This document shows positions 21,760 through 32,700 of a DNA stretch of 64,000 nucleotides, in pieces (position 1 is the stretch's first letter; the number at the start of each line of letters is the position of its first letter). The notes beneath the pieces were generated by a model. That model saw nothing but the letters and a program-made list of their open reading frames with translations. It was not told where the DNA came from and did not search any database. The stretch is from the NCBI GenBank assembly GCA_001599295.1, contig BCGN01000004.1, forward strand, positions 66,138-130,137, written 5' to 3'. The position numbers and the translations under genes are program-made. The stretch comes from Sporopachydermia quercuum. Taxonomy: Eukaryota > Ascomycota > Sporopachydermiomycetes > Sporopachydermiales > Sporopachydermiaceae.

Positions 21760-22572
21760 TTATTTTTTTCACTTCTTTTATTAGAGTTTTGAACCTTATA
21801 TTACATTCTCCAATCTCAAAGTTTATTAATGATTGCCTAAGAAAAAATTGGAAACATATGATATAAGAACTTCAGTTACTTTGAAATCATCTCTGATGAT
21901 CCGATATCTACTACTTCTGTTAAGTTATCAGCATTACTGTTACTAAACATTAAATGATCTATATATTTTGTGCCAATAGTATAACAAATAGGAAACATGC
22001 ATAACATTTGTATGGGTCTTCGATGATCGTATATCAAACTAAAGCTTAGGAACGAAAAAGAAAGAGATCAAATCTCTGGCAGAGAACGAGAATCAAAGCT
22101 TCAGCAAAATAATTTCACTACTCTTTATCCCTCTTGTGTGTGTCTTATTTGTTGTATATATTGTTACAAAGGCCAGTACTGGAAATCTAAATGATATCTT
22201 CAAGAGAGATTGGCACAGATCAAAATTCGAAGAAAAAAGCTACTAAGGTACTCATTGGTATCTTAGATAGATTATATCAGTACTAATTAGCTGCATCATG
22301 TAACACCGATCAGAAAATGCTTTTTTATTATAACCAATTGACAGATAAAATAAGCTCTAACTCTATGAATCTAGATTCGAACCTAATGTCATTTTTACTA
22401 TAAACAAAGTTCAACTAATTTCAACTTAAACTAGTAGAGCATTCTAAACATACTAGAGAAAACAAAACTTCGAAAAGCAAAAATAACACACGACATTTTC
22501 ATATAGTCAGAAGGTTAGGAACAGAAAATAACAGTTACCAAAGATTACCAACAAAAAGAAAATAGAAAGATA
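21760..22572. other. Intergenic between tRNA genes
   Basis: 813 nt, AT-rich. A short open frame at about 22191 (MISSREIGTDQNSKKK) ends at a GTACTC; I cannot tie it to further exons. No LTR-like ends or element remnants are visible despite the tRNA setting. Confidence 0.5.
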
Positions 22573-22644
22573 TGAGCGATAGGAGAATCGAACCCCTGTC
22601 ACTTGCTTGGAAGGCAAGTATGATAACCACTACACTAATCGCCC
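22573..22644 (-). tRNA. tRNA-Gly (anticodon TCC), distal copy
   Basis: Reverse strand reads GGGCGATTAGTGTAGTGGTT...ATCGCTCA, 72 nt with discriminator. Anticodon stem CTTGC/GCAAG encloses loop CTTCCAA, anticodon TCC (decodes GGA). T arm has canonical TTCGATT loop. On the transcribed strand a TTTT run follows about 15 nt downstream and can terminate Pol III. Identical in sequence to the copy at 22713-22784. Confidence 0.95.
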
Positions 22645-22712
22645 GATTGTTTGCTCGCAGCTTGAAATTAGTTGATATTGTAATTAAAGTTTCAAGACTA
22701 AATAGAAAGATA

Positions 22713-22784
22713 TGAGCGATAGGAGAATCGAACCCCTGTCACTTGCTTGGAAGGCAAGTATGATAACCACTACACTAATCGCCC
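22713..22784 (-). tRNA. tRNA-Gly (anticodon TCC), proximal copy
   Basis: Base-for-base the same 72-nt tRNA-Gly(TCC) as 22573-22644, 140 bp away and upstream in transcription. The 68-nt spacer between the two genes contains no run of four T on the transcribed strand, so transcription may continue into the next copy. Confidence 0.95.
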
Positions 22785-24016
22785 AGCTGTTGGGAACATA
22801 CTGTCGCAGAAACTGATACTGCGATATTACACGTTTAAAATGTTTTTCTTTCTTGGGCCATAAATACTCATACTTAGAATATATCCCATTAAACTGACAA
22901 TTAAATGTAATAAGAAATTGGTACTCGAGATCTTACAACTGCCCTTTGGTTTCCTCAATCACATGAAAGTTACTGAGAAGCGATATAGGAACGTGATAGC
23001 TAGTGAGACATCATCCCACGGAACACGCTTGGCCTGAACCGCATTCAATCCAAACGTGATAATAAACGAATTCATGTGATTGTATACTACTTAGCAACCA
23101 GCAACCTATATTTCAACACATTTTTCTTTATCTGAAACGCTGCAACTAATTTTCATTATTTTAGTAAACGTTCTATCTGTCACCTTCAGTTTTATCTTAT
23201 TCTTTATCTTATTCTTTATCTCTATCTTCATCTCCATACAGTCAGTCAACCCTCATATCTCTTCCTCTATAAACACCGACTCTCGGTTCACTTATCACTT
23301 CTTTTTGTCAATGAAAACAAAACCCGAACACACTGCTTCTTCCATCAACTTCCCATCTTTTCTATTCTTCAATTGTTTCTCATAACCCTTAGAAATCTCC
23401 TATATTGTAGCATCCTTTCTTATCATTAATTATTATTCAATTATCTGATCAAATGTTCCCCTGCACAGCACTTGCACGTGATAGTGATTCCCCACAAAAC
23501 AAAAATGCATTATCACATGAAAATTATTCCAAACTTTAAACCGAAGTTTAAACCCTCCGCCTCACATTTATGATGTAAAAGAGTTTGTAAAAGCAAAAGC
23601 AATAATCCAATCATCTTTATCTTTTATTGCATTCATTGCTTCTCTCAAATTTATTCTTTTCTTCGTATGAATTCATAAATAATGTATTAGTTAATACTAT
23701 CTAGTTTGCAATGGATTATTATGAATGGACATCTTAGATTCTTTTGATTGATTGGCCGTGTTTTTGTTTACTCTACTGTAACCAAATATCAGAAAAGTTA
23801 AGCACACTCAAAGATTACTGGGAACTTCTTTCTAGTAACAATCAATAATCTAGCAATACAATTGTATTTTATGTCATAATCATTGCAACCACAACAATTT
23901 TAATACATTTTGCATCAACATCTGGTTAAACCTGAATTGTTATCGCGTGTTGATCTCTAAATAGAGGAAGAAATCGGGGTTTCAAATCAAAAATCTACTA
24001 GCTCTCACAATTCACT
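22785..24016. promoter_or_regulatory. Upstream region of the lipase gene
   Basis: 1.2 kb between the tRNA pair and the lipase. Holds a short pyrimidine-rich repeat of TTTATCTTATTC at 23190-23235, a GCACGTGATAG-type E-box at about 23474, and a TTTAAACCGAAGTTTAAA inverted repeat near 23534-23551. Regulatory role inferred only. Confidence 0.45.
23190..23235. repeat. TTTATCTTATTC short tandem repeat
   Basis: Two to three 12-bp units, the last ones degenerate (TTTATCTCTATC), in non-coding sequence. Confidence 0.7.
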
Positions 24017-26428
24017 ATGATCGACGATATAGTCGGCAGACCATCTTATTTTTTCAAGAAGTACCAGGTGCTTCTAGTAACATTATTCTGGATATCAGCA
24101 CTAATCAAAGGTCCTCGACATGGGCCTAAAATTCTAAATATTGCAAAGCTTTCTCAGATTTTCACAAAGAGATTTTCAGCTTGGCAGATATATGTTCTGT
24201 CAATGACATCTTACTATGTAATGAAGAATCTAGATAAGGTGTTTTATCTATTTCCACCACCACCTCTCAAAGATACATATTCAAGAAGTTTTTACAGAGT
24301 TTCTTGGATCTTAACTGCGTTGGATGCTGGATTCTGGACTGCCATGAATATTAAGCCTGCTCCATTGAAACACATTTGTTCGCTATTATTTACTCTTTAT
24401 TATATGGTGTTTGCTGAACAGGCCGAGTCAAAAGTAAGAAAGTACAACTCGATCTTGTCAGTAAAGCTGGCAAGAATTTCATGGAATAAAATGAATAATC
24501 CAGTAGTTAAGTTTATTGTTTGGTGTGCTACACCAAAGACAAAAATGAGAGAACATTTTCTTATTCCGAGACCAGAAGAGTCAAAATACCTTGATCCAAT
24601 TGAGTGTTACATGTGGTTTGATGGAACACCAACAGAATTAGAATATCAAACAAAAATCCTGCTTGATTTTCATGGCGGAGGATTCATTGCAATGAGTCCT
24701 GAAGAAACAGAACCAAATCTTGCCCAATGGGCTAAGAAGTTCAAGATACCCGTTATATCCATCAACTATAAAAAGGCTCCAGAATATCCGTATCCTTATG
24801 CGTTGCACGAGTGCTTTGATGCTTATGCCAGTATCATCAACTCCAAAGGAAAATGCGTGGGGCTAAACGGTAACTCTGTACCCGAGATCGTCTTGATTGG
24901 TGATTCAGCTGGTGGTAATTTATGTGCAGGTACTACATTGAAGATTCTAACTAATTTCAAATATGGTGTTTTACCTAAACCTAAAGGTTTGATTTTGGTT
25001 TATCCAGCGCTCGATCTCAATTATGCATGTGCTTTGACAGTTGAACAGTTACAACTAGTTAGGCAAGAGTCAATTGCTGAGAAGAAACCTGAACTAATGA
25101 ACCAAAAATCAGACTTCATTGGCCAGTTGTCAAGCGGAATACAATCAGTGACAAGTCTAGCGTCTTTGAATACAGGCTCTAAAAAGTCAGCATTTGCAAC
25201 AAAATCTTATTCTTCAAATCTATCCGCATTAGTTGAGGGTAACAGTCATGCTAGTTTGAATGATACACCGGAGTTACATTCTACATCTCCATCTCATATA
25301 AATCAAAAACAAAAAGATCTTCTGAAAACTCATTCATCAAGGAATATAGGAGTAGCTGCAGAATTACAACACAAGTTGGAAAGAAAGCATAACATCACAT
25401 CGACAGCTAAAGAAGAGGGAAATACAAATGACGAAAGCGATTCTGATGAGGGAATTGTATTAACACCATCACAAGATGTTTCGAGATCACTAACACCGCT
25501 TAGTCATAGCCCTCAAAAGGACCTCCATATACATCCATCAATATTATCTTCAGAGACTACAGCAACCAACGCACCGTTAGTAACCAGAGATGATGATTTA
25601 CCATTGATTGTAAACTCATCAGACCCCGACTATCCAGAAGAATTTGAAAGAACAAAGGAGCATTTCACCTTAAGCTCCAAAATTTCTTATGCAAACGATA
25701 GAATTCTAACCCCAGAAATGTTACGAGCAGTTTTATTACTATATATCGGTCAAGAAAAGGCACCAGATATTAATAAGGACTATTTTTTCTCACCTATTTT
25801 AGCACCATTGGAATTATTGAAACATTTCCCAAAAGTATGTTTGATATGTGGTGAAGCTGATCCGTTTGTTGATGACTCTATGCTATTTGCAGCTAAATTG
25901 CGTGAAGCAAAAAAAGATTTCTTCGTTCCAGAAAAGTCATTTGTTGAAACTTCCATCATCAAAGGAATCTCTCACGCTTTCATGCAAATGGAAAGTTTCT
26001 TACCCGAAGGTAAACTCGCTTGTAAGAAAATAGAATACTGGATTGAAGAACTGACCAATGTGAAGATGGTTAATGGTAAAGCTGTTCCAGTAGAAATACC
26101 AGATGTTGACAAGAAACCTGTAAAAGAAACTGCAGGTTTTAGGCAACTACTGGAAACTTTAGCTTCCGAAGTGAAGTCAACAGGTATATTCGCACCTATA
26201 CAACCGCCAACTTATTTTAATTCTGCATACTCACATGAACTCTCTAAAGAAAAACTAAACAAGACCGGGGGGAATCTCAGTGATATTGAGAAGAAGCGTT
26301 ATATAAGACGTTTAGCAAGAGAACAACTATGGAAAGAAATGACTTTCAAAGCAAGTGGCGATGTGATTTCTGAAAGAAATGTTCATACTGTTATGGGTGT
26401 GACAAGACAAGACCATGCTGTACTATAA
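24017..26428 (+). CDS. Hormone-sensitive-lipase-family esterase, membrane-anchored, with long insertion
   Basis: 803 residues. A hydrophobic N-terminal region (residues about 15-35, 55-72 and 95-145) suggests ER or lipid-droplet membrane attachment. The alpha/beta-hydrolase core has the HSL oxyanion motif HGGG (His219), nucleophile elbow GDSAGG (Ser297), acid in CGEADPFVDD (Asp615) and catalytic His in GISHAFMQ (His653), so the triad is intact. Between the Ser and the Asp there is a roughly 210-residue Ser/Thr-rich disordered insertion (about 350-560), which separates the two halves of the catalytic domain much as the regulatory module does in mammalian HSL. Members hydrolyse acylglycerols or steryl/other esters; the substrate here is unknown. 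A basic C-terminal tail follows. No intron seen. Start chosen as the first ATG of the frame, directly before the hydrophobic N-terminus. Confidence 0.85.
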   Translation: MIDDIVGRPSYFFKKYQVLLVTLFWISALIKGPRHGPKILNIAKLSQIFTKRFSAWQIYVLSMTSYYVMKNLDKVFYLFPPPPLKDTYSRSFYRVSWILTALDAGFWTAMNIKPAPLKHICSLLFTLYYMVFAEQAESKVRKYNSILSVKLARISWNKMNNPVVKFIVWCATPKTKMREHFLIPRPEESKYLDPIECYMWFDGTPTELEYQTKILLDFHGGGFIAMSPEETEPNLAQWAKKFKIPVISINYKKAPEYPYPYALHECFDAYASIINSKGKCVGLNGNSVPEIVLIGDSAGGNLCAGTTLKILTNFKYGVLPKPKGLILVYPALDLNYACALTVEQLQLVRQESIAEKKPELMNQKSDFIGQLSSGIQSVTSLASLNTGSKKSAFATKSYSSNLSALVEGNSHASLNDTPELHSTSPSHINQKQKDLLKTHSSRNIGVAAELQHKLERKHNITSTAKEEGNTNDESDSDEGIVLTPSQDVSRSLTPLSHSPQKDLHIHPSILSSETTATNAPLVTRDDDLPLIVNSSDPDYPEEFERTKEHFTLSSKISYANDRILTPEMLRAVLLLYIGQEKAPDINKDYFFSPILAPLELLKHFPKVCLICGEADPFVDDSMLFAAKLREAKKDFFVPEKSFVETSIIKGISHAFMQMESFLPEGKLACKKIEYWIEELTNVKMVNGKAVPVEIPDVDKKPVKETAGFRQLLETLASEVKSTGIFAPIQPPTYFNSAYSHELSKEKLNKTGGNLSDIEKKRYIRRLAREQLWKEMTFKASGDVISERNVHTVMGVTRQDHAVL

Positions 26429-27085
26429 TATAACTTTGCAAATTTCAGTAAATATTACTTACTTTGCTCTGGAAAGATAAATATCAGAACCTTCAAACCA
26501 CTGGCCATTGATTGCTTACTGTTCTTCACTTCTTTACTAACAAATATTGCTTCTAGTTGTGGCAATGCTATACTGGCTTATGGTATGTGTATATTACTGA
26601 AATGGAGAGAAAATGCCTAACGATTTACAGCGTAAACGATATGACAAGTAGAGAATAACGTAGTCATATCTTGAGAATACTGTCGGCTTTCTAGTACATT
26701 TAACCTGTTCATAAATTCGTTTTTCATCTCTTTGATTGAATTCATTATCTTCCTTTGGGAGGTAATACTTTCTGTTTATATTTAGCTGTTCTGACAATAA
26801 ATCAAACATAATGATAGCATAGCCCAAACTAGTGAAGGTTTCATTGTTTCATTACCGTTATGTTGTNATTCATTTTCATCCATAAGAAAATGATTCTATC
26901 TGCATTATCTCACAGCTGCTGTTCACCTAGCTCCATATGGACTAGGCCTTTATTCACTTTTTGAACCCCAGATCCTTTTTTAGCTCCTCTATAAATAGTG
27001 TACTAAATTTCTTTGACTTATGCAAAACTCCATCTTCAAACTCTCTACCTAAATAGAAAGCTGTTAGTAACGCTTATTTCCAAAC
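26429..27085. other. Intergenic
   Basis: About 660 nt downstream of the lipase. On the minus strand a 77-codon frame (26594-26827) containing NEFNQRDEKRIYEQ is possible coding sequence, but I found no convincing splice partners or family. One N at 26867. Confidence 0.35.
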
Positions 27086-27601
27086 ATGAATTCCAAACAT
27101 CAGTTCGTAATACCACCATCCTTATCAACCTACTTGTTGCCCTTCGGTGCTTATGATAAGGGATACCATGAACATAGGCATGTATCCTCCTGACGATAGC
27201 ATGGAAACCCTGCGATTCTAATAACTAATAAGAAAATTAGTAACTAGACTTTTGTTTCCACCTTTTCAAAAAAAAATTTCATATCAATAGCAAAAACCAT
27301 CAAGAATGTATAATCAGTGCTGTTGTAGCTATATCTTGCAAGAACACACCGAATCGTACCTTTTTAGTTATAAATTGCTGCAGGACACTAAACACCATCT
27401 TGTATTTAAAAGTAATGTAAGAGTGCGCAACAAGTACTATAAATTGCGGTTGCCGTGGCTGGAAATAATATCAAAAGTGAATCTGATCAGCCAGTGTATC
27501 AATACTACCTGTTTGAAGATGATTCCTCTGCTCCAATTCTCATTCGTTTTGCTGATTGGATTATCTTTTATAAATCTTACTTCGTCGTGTTGAAAATCTG
27601 A
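27086..27601 (+). CDS. Candidate small spliced gene (110 residues), function unknown
   Basis: Three in-phase exons can be drawn: 27086-27181 (MNSKHQFVIPPSLSTYLLPF then GAYDKGYHEHRH), 27291-27416 (QKPSRMYNQCC, then TESYLFSYKLLQDTKHHLVF) and 27491-27601 (PVYQYYLFEDDSSAPILIRF then ADWIIFYKSYFVVLKI, stop TGA). All joins fall at phase 0. Exon 3 has clearly protein-like composition. Donors are GTATCC and GTAAGA and the branch points are weak compared with those of the confirmed genes, so exon limits are uncertain. I do not recognise the product; aromatic and hydrophobic residues dominate the C-terminus. It could also be a decaying gene. Confidence 0.4.
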
Positions 27602-28897
27602 GAAGGCTCCTCAAATATTTTGCCATAAGTTATTAAGTACCCAAAAGGGACAAATAATAGCAGGATATCCAGTCATTCTGGCCCATCTTTAGGGTCACTT
27701 TATATTAATGATAAGAAGAAAAGAAAGAAAAGTTGTTCGTTTATGTCGTACAAAGAACAATCTGTAAATCGGATATAAATAATTCAATCAGATCAGAACA
27801 ATATTATCCGAGATTTGACATTACCATCTCCGCTATGACATTAATTCAAAAGGGGAATTAATGCACCTTAGAAAGCCAATTAATGTCACCAGCTCACTCA
27901 AAGCATTTATTATTATCAAGATAAATTCATAACTATAGAGCAACATAAGTGATTATTTAACTCCTTAATAACTGAAGATCTATCTCAGAACATGAGTTTT
28001 AATGAAATTTAGCCAGTCTTCATATATTCCTCCCCGTACAATAATACAATGATAATACTTGTCCTCGACAAGAACTCAATAGCACTACAAAAATTACATT
28101 TATTGAATACCTCTCAATTTTTGCATGAGACAATAATTCGTTTTCCTTTTTTTGACTTTTCCCTTTTATGCAAATAATCTTCGTGTTNAGTTCGTTCATT
28201 CAGGTACATTATCTTCTGTTATCGATGAATAAATTAAGCTGGAATTGTCCAAAATAATAGTGAAGTAATAGTGGAATATATATTGTTCTTTCCTCCAACT
28301 GATGACAATAAGTTCTGTCCTTTTTCATTGGTAGCTTATCGCATTAATATATCATTCACTATCTTGAAAAACGATCATAGAGGATATCGAATTGATTTAT
28401 ATTATTCTCAATTGATTTGGAAGCAGATCCAACTGATAATTTACTTTGAATGCATGTTATTTAGGTATGTTGATAATAATCTATAGGCGGACAGCGGTGG
28501 AAACATATTTAATAATATGATAATTGTTGTTGTAATCTATGGATTGATTGATTTATGGGTCATTATGTGCAGATGATAATAGCAAACATTCAATAATAAT
28601 ATGGGAAGATACTTTTACCATTCTATTTCATTTATTGTTTTTCTATAAAAAATACAAATATTGATATTTGTTCGGACAAAACATAGATGAATAGTACTGT
28701 TGGTTGTGAATAACATAATGAGGTATAGCTCATGGTTATTTCCTATCTGACATATCTTTCTGCATACTAGCTGTTCTAGTAGTGTATGGATAACTTATCA
28801 ATATTTCTATACTTTTGATCGATATGCTAACAATAACATAAAGGACTGAAATAAAGAATTCACAACTAAACACTTTCAAATCTCTCAAAAGTTTTCA
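27602..28897. other. Gene-poor interval before OST4
   Basis: 1.3 kb of AT-rich sequence. The open frame 28271-28486 has no start-context or family features. Includes the OST4 promoter. One N at 28188. Confidence 0.5.
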
Positions 28898-29062
28898 ATG
28901 ATTACCGATTCACAACTGAACAGCTTGGCCATATCATTAGGTGTCCTCACTATGGGTTTGATAGTAGTCTATCAAGCATTTACGGTTAACGTCAAATCAT
29001 TAACTGGTGAAGAGAGTGAAACTCATGGTAATAGCAAGAAAGTTGATAATGGCAAAAAATGA
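28898..29062 (+). CDS. OST4: Oligosaccharyltransferase subunit Ost4
   Basis: A 54-codon frame starting MITDSQLNSLAISLGVLTMG, then LIVVYQAF, which aligns directly with yeast Ost4 (MISDEQLNSLAITFGIVMMT...). The single transmembrane helix spans about residues 9-28, with the short N-terminus lumenal in the family. Ost4 bridges Stt3 and Ost3/Ost6 in the ER oligosaccharyltransferase that N-glycosylates proteins. S. cerevisiae Ost4 has 36 residues; here a polar, Lys-ending tail of about 20 residues (GEESETHGNSKKVDNGKK) follows the membrane helix. Single exon. Confidence 0.93.
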   Translation: MITDSQLNSLAISLGVLTMGLIVVYQAFTVNVKSLTGEESETHGNSKKVDNGKK

Positions 29063-29784
29063 ATAATTGGAAATAAGATAATATAAAGTATAAATAAATC
29101 ATTGGTAATTGAAACATATACTAGAAGTAAGCAATAAACAATGGACATAGGAATAGAAGACGAACTTTATAAGTAAACAATTGATAGAACCTATTTATGT
29201 ATGAGATATTGACGACATCTGATTGAACAAGATAATCGAGAATAACAGCTGAAAATTCGCAGCTAACTCATATACAAACGATACTATATTTTATTTATTT
29301 CAACGACTTATTAAACTGGTAACGATGAATTGAGATTACACTACAGTATACAAATATAGTACCAAATTTGGTAGAATGCTCAAACCATCAAAATATCTCA
29401 TTGATGACACCTTTTTTTCCCTTCCTGTATCAATAGTCTCTTGTAGCTGCTGTCTCACTGGAAAGCAGTGCAAATATGGAAACGAACCTGTTATCATATG
29501 TAAAAACAATCATTATTGCTTGATAGAAAAGCTAGCATCTCAATTATGTGCGATGACATTTATTTCATCGTAACATTTTACTTTTCGTAATAACTGTTCT
29601 AAAAAATAGATGATTACAAAAAATCGGCAAAAACCATGCCACAACAGGCTATCTGTTATATTGAATGTTACTATTACCACTATACTTAACATTAATTAGT
29701 TGTTGTTATACTACCATATGAATAAACTGTCATCAACTAGTTTCCGTCTTCTTTTTATCTTCTATTCACCTTATGAACCATTTC
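29063..29784. other. Intergenic OST4 / BRE4-like (convergent)
   Basis: 722 nt of shared 3' sequence between convergent genes. A 65-codon + frame at 29376-29573 is Cys-rich but has no supporting feature. Confidence 0.5.
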
Positions 29785-32700
29785 CTATATATCATTCTCA
29801 CCAAGAATCTGTTTTGACAGTATAACAATTCTCTCTAATTCCCTCGTGACACCAGTGAACTCTCTAGAAAACGCCATACCATAGACTGTACGCCAATGCT
29901 CATATTCATACTTGGCTTCCCTTTCTCTATCAGCAACATCTTTATTACTATCTCCCAACGTCTCGTAGATACTGTTGCGATGACTGTTGTTAGCACTATC
30001 ATCAGCAGTACTAGGTGTATTACCTTTACTATTACCATCGACCAAACCTCCAATCACAGTAGCAACTTGCTGGTCAGCTTTCCATATTTCCAGATCTGCT
30101 ATAGCATCAAACAATCTTTTTCTTGCCATAACAACCCCTGGCAGATATCTAGGCACTGAGCATCTCATAGTGAAACAATTGCCTAAACAATACAGCACAA
30201 ATATAACAGATGCTACAGCATCTCTTCTATAAGATAACAAAGCTCTTGTTGTTTCTTCGTCTTGGTCATTCTCATAAACGTGAAAATATGATCCTGTGAT
30301 ACGTGCTTCTATCATTTGCTGTAGAACATTCTCACAGGAATTCAACAAATGCCTATAAGGTGTAATATTAAATGTACCTCTTAACGAAAACTCATGTTTG
30401 GTGAGTCTCAGCAAATCTCTAACAGCAAACAAATACTGAACAGTTCTGACTTCTCGAATATGGGCCAGTTCTAATGTTAACCCCGTTGGATCATCATCGT
30501 GATCTCGATATAAATATCTATCAGCAATAGATCTATAACTGTGAGATAAATGATTCAACGTAGCAGCTATACCATCCATCAATTCAAGCCGTGGCACAAA
30601 TGGCCATACCATCCATCCGGATAGAACAGCAATAACCATGCCAATAAATACTGCCAATGACTGAGTCCAAACCTGAGTAATTAACGTTTGATGCGATTCA
30701 TTATCAACTATTATATTTACTGTGACTATTGTAAATGTCAATAATCCCAATAACGCTGACCTTGGATACGCAGTTAAAATGTATCTATAAATCAACGGAA
30801 CAGAAATAATTAATGCAAATATAGAAACCACATATCCATTTGCATTAATTATTCCATCAGAATTTTTGTAATGAAATCTTGCCCTAATACTTAATCCCGC
30901 CCAAATAGCGGAAACGATCCAAAATGCGCTTCTCACCAACAAATCATACCAACTGCCAGAAACAATTTGTTTCATAAACAATAAACCCATCAAAGGGGCA
31001 ATCCAGCAGCGATATTTTTCATACCAACCATAACTCTGAGGTAGGAAACCAGGAAGTAGAAGTAGGATTTCGATTACTGCGAATTTGATCGANAATTTGG
31101 ATTCTTCACCGTTTAGTGTATGGAAAATCAACCATAATTTATATGAGAACGTAGTTGTATCTAGCGCTCTCGCATCGAAATCACTACGATCAACAGCTCT
31201 TATCGCAGGGGTCGCAGTTGCAGCGCCAGAGCTATGAACAACAGGAATCTCGGTTTCTGCGTGTCTTGATGTATTCACGTTATAAATTCTTTCAATAGCA
31301 TCTTCAACGTCCCTTTGAGACTGTCTGAAATTAAACGCTGTTTCACTTCCCTGATCGTGTAGTAATCTTCTGGACACTCTATTCAATGATCTTCTCAGCG
31401 GATAATAGGGAATATTTAAATAGTACTTGCCAATCTTAATGCTTGTGTTTTTATGATCTTCTTCGCATATTTTGATGAATTTCTTACCAATAGCTACAAT
31501 TTCCTTAGCTGATTGACGGCAGTATCTTACATACAAAAAGATATCAACGATTGTTGGATCTTCAGTGAAACTAGTACTGAACATGTCACTTTTGGTGAAT
31601 TCGAGGTATGCTTTATCAAGGATATGTACCTTATCGATTAGACGCTTGATTGTTTGTTGCAAATCACTAACTGTTGGGTCCTTGGAAAGATTAGTAGCCT
31701 TAGGCAGCTTTTTCATTAATAGGATTGATTTGCATAATTGAATCACAGCAAGCATTAATTCAATCATGTGAATTGTTGGTGATTCAAAAATCGATTTCAG
31801 TTCTGTAATGACTATCATATTGGTTCTTGCTTTCGTTTGAACGGTAGTGTCATTAAGTGAAGATACGTTGACATACGACTGGTTTCTTGATGCTGCTGGC
31901 GACCCAATTGGCGAATTAATGGCAGAATTGATGGGGGAATTCTTAGAAGAGAATAAACCAGATTGACTAGGAGATAAGGGGAAAAAATGATCATGCAGTA
32001 AATATGAACGTTCCATTTTGAAGTTTCTTCTATTTTTCTCGTTATTAATCAATCTATCACCAACCGTTTCGTTTGGATTAGAATTAGTAGTATTTCCATC
32101 ACCAATATTACTAGAGTAAACATCAAATCCTCTAAACAGTATACATCTACTAGGTAGAGCTCTTAGTGGGCCAATCAGCACTTGGATGCTATTTCTGATC
32201 AATTTCAAATCATCCTCTGAAATTATAGTAAACGTGAACTCGTTATTCAGATCACGGAACTTCTCAGAAATAGTAACAGAGACCCAATTTAACTGTTTCT
32301 GAGAATTAAACATTCGAATATCACCTTCATCTTGACTCATACTAGTAACAATTGCTTCTTCTAGTATAGAAAAGGAGTTATGTAAACCTGTTATTATATC
32401 TGTATTACCAAANTCTGGTACTGCCAAATTGACAGCCAAAGACAGAATTACACCAAACACGTATGGNACTACAGAATCAAACACTGAGCTTCTCCAATAG
32501 ATTTTTCCTGGTTCAATGGAGTAAGTATCCCTGCTATTAGATACACCACATATGAACAAAAGCATGAATAAGGCCGAGGTCAGAAGATGGAACAGTCTGG
32601 GATAATGACATCTAATCCAGCAGAAAACAAAAGCTCCAAGGACAAACGAACTGGCTTTGATTCCCATATTGCCAGAAATATGCCCAGCAGTGTGNGAGGC

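Larger units (their letters stand above)
22561..22784. repeat. 84-bp tandem duplication carrying tRNA-Gly
   Basis: 22561-22644 and 22701-22784 are identical over 84 bp (tRNA plus 12 bp of 3' flank AATAGAAAGATA) and are separated by 56 bp of unrelated sequence. The 5' flanks differ from the first base after the tRNA, so the duplicated segment begins at the mature 5' end of the tRNA. Confidence 0.9.

Noticed and set aside
21760-24016. Retrotransposon LTR remnants around the tRNA cluster
   Set aside because: tRNA neighbourhoods often hold them in yeast, and a TGTTGGGAACA word lies near 22788, but no paired ends, target duplications or internal coding were seen.
26594-26827. 77-codon minus-strand frame as a gene
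   Set aside because: Parts look coding-like, but there is no recognised family, no clear splice partner and an overlapping alternative frame.
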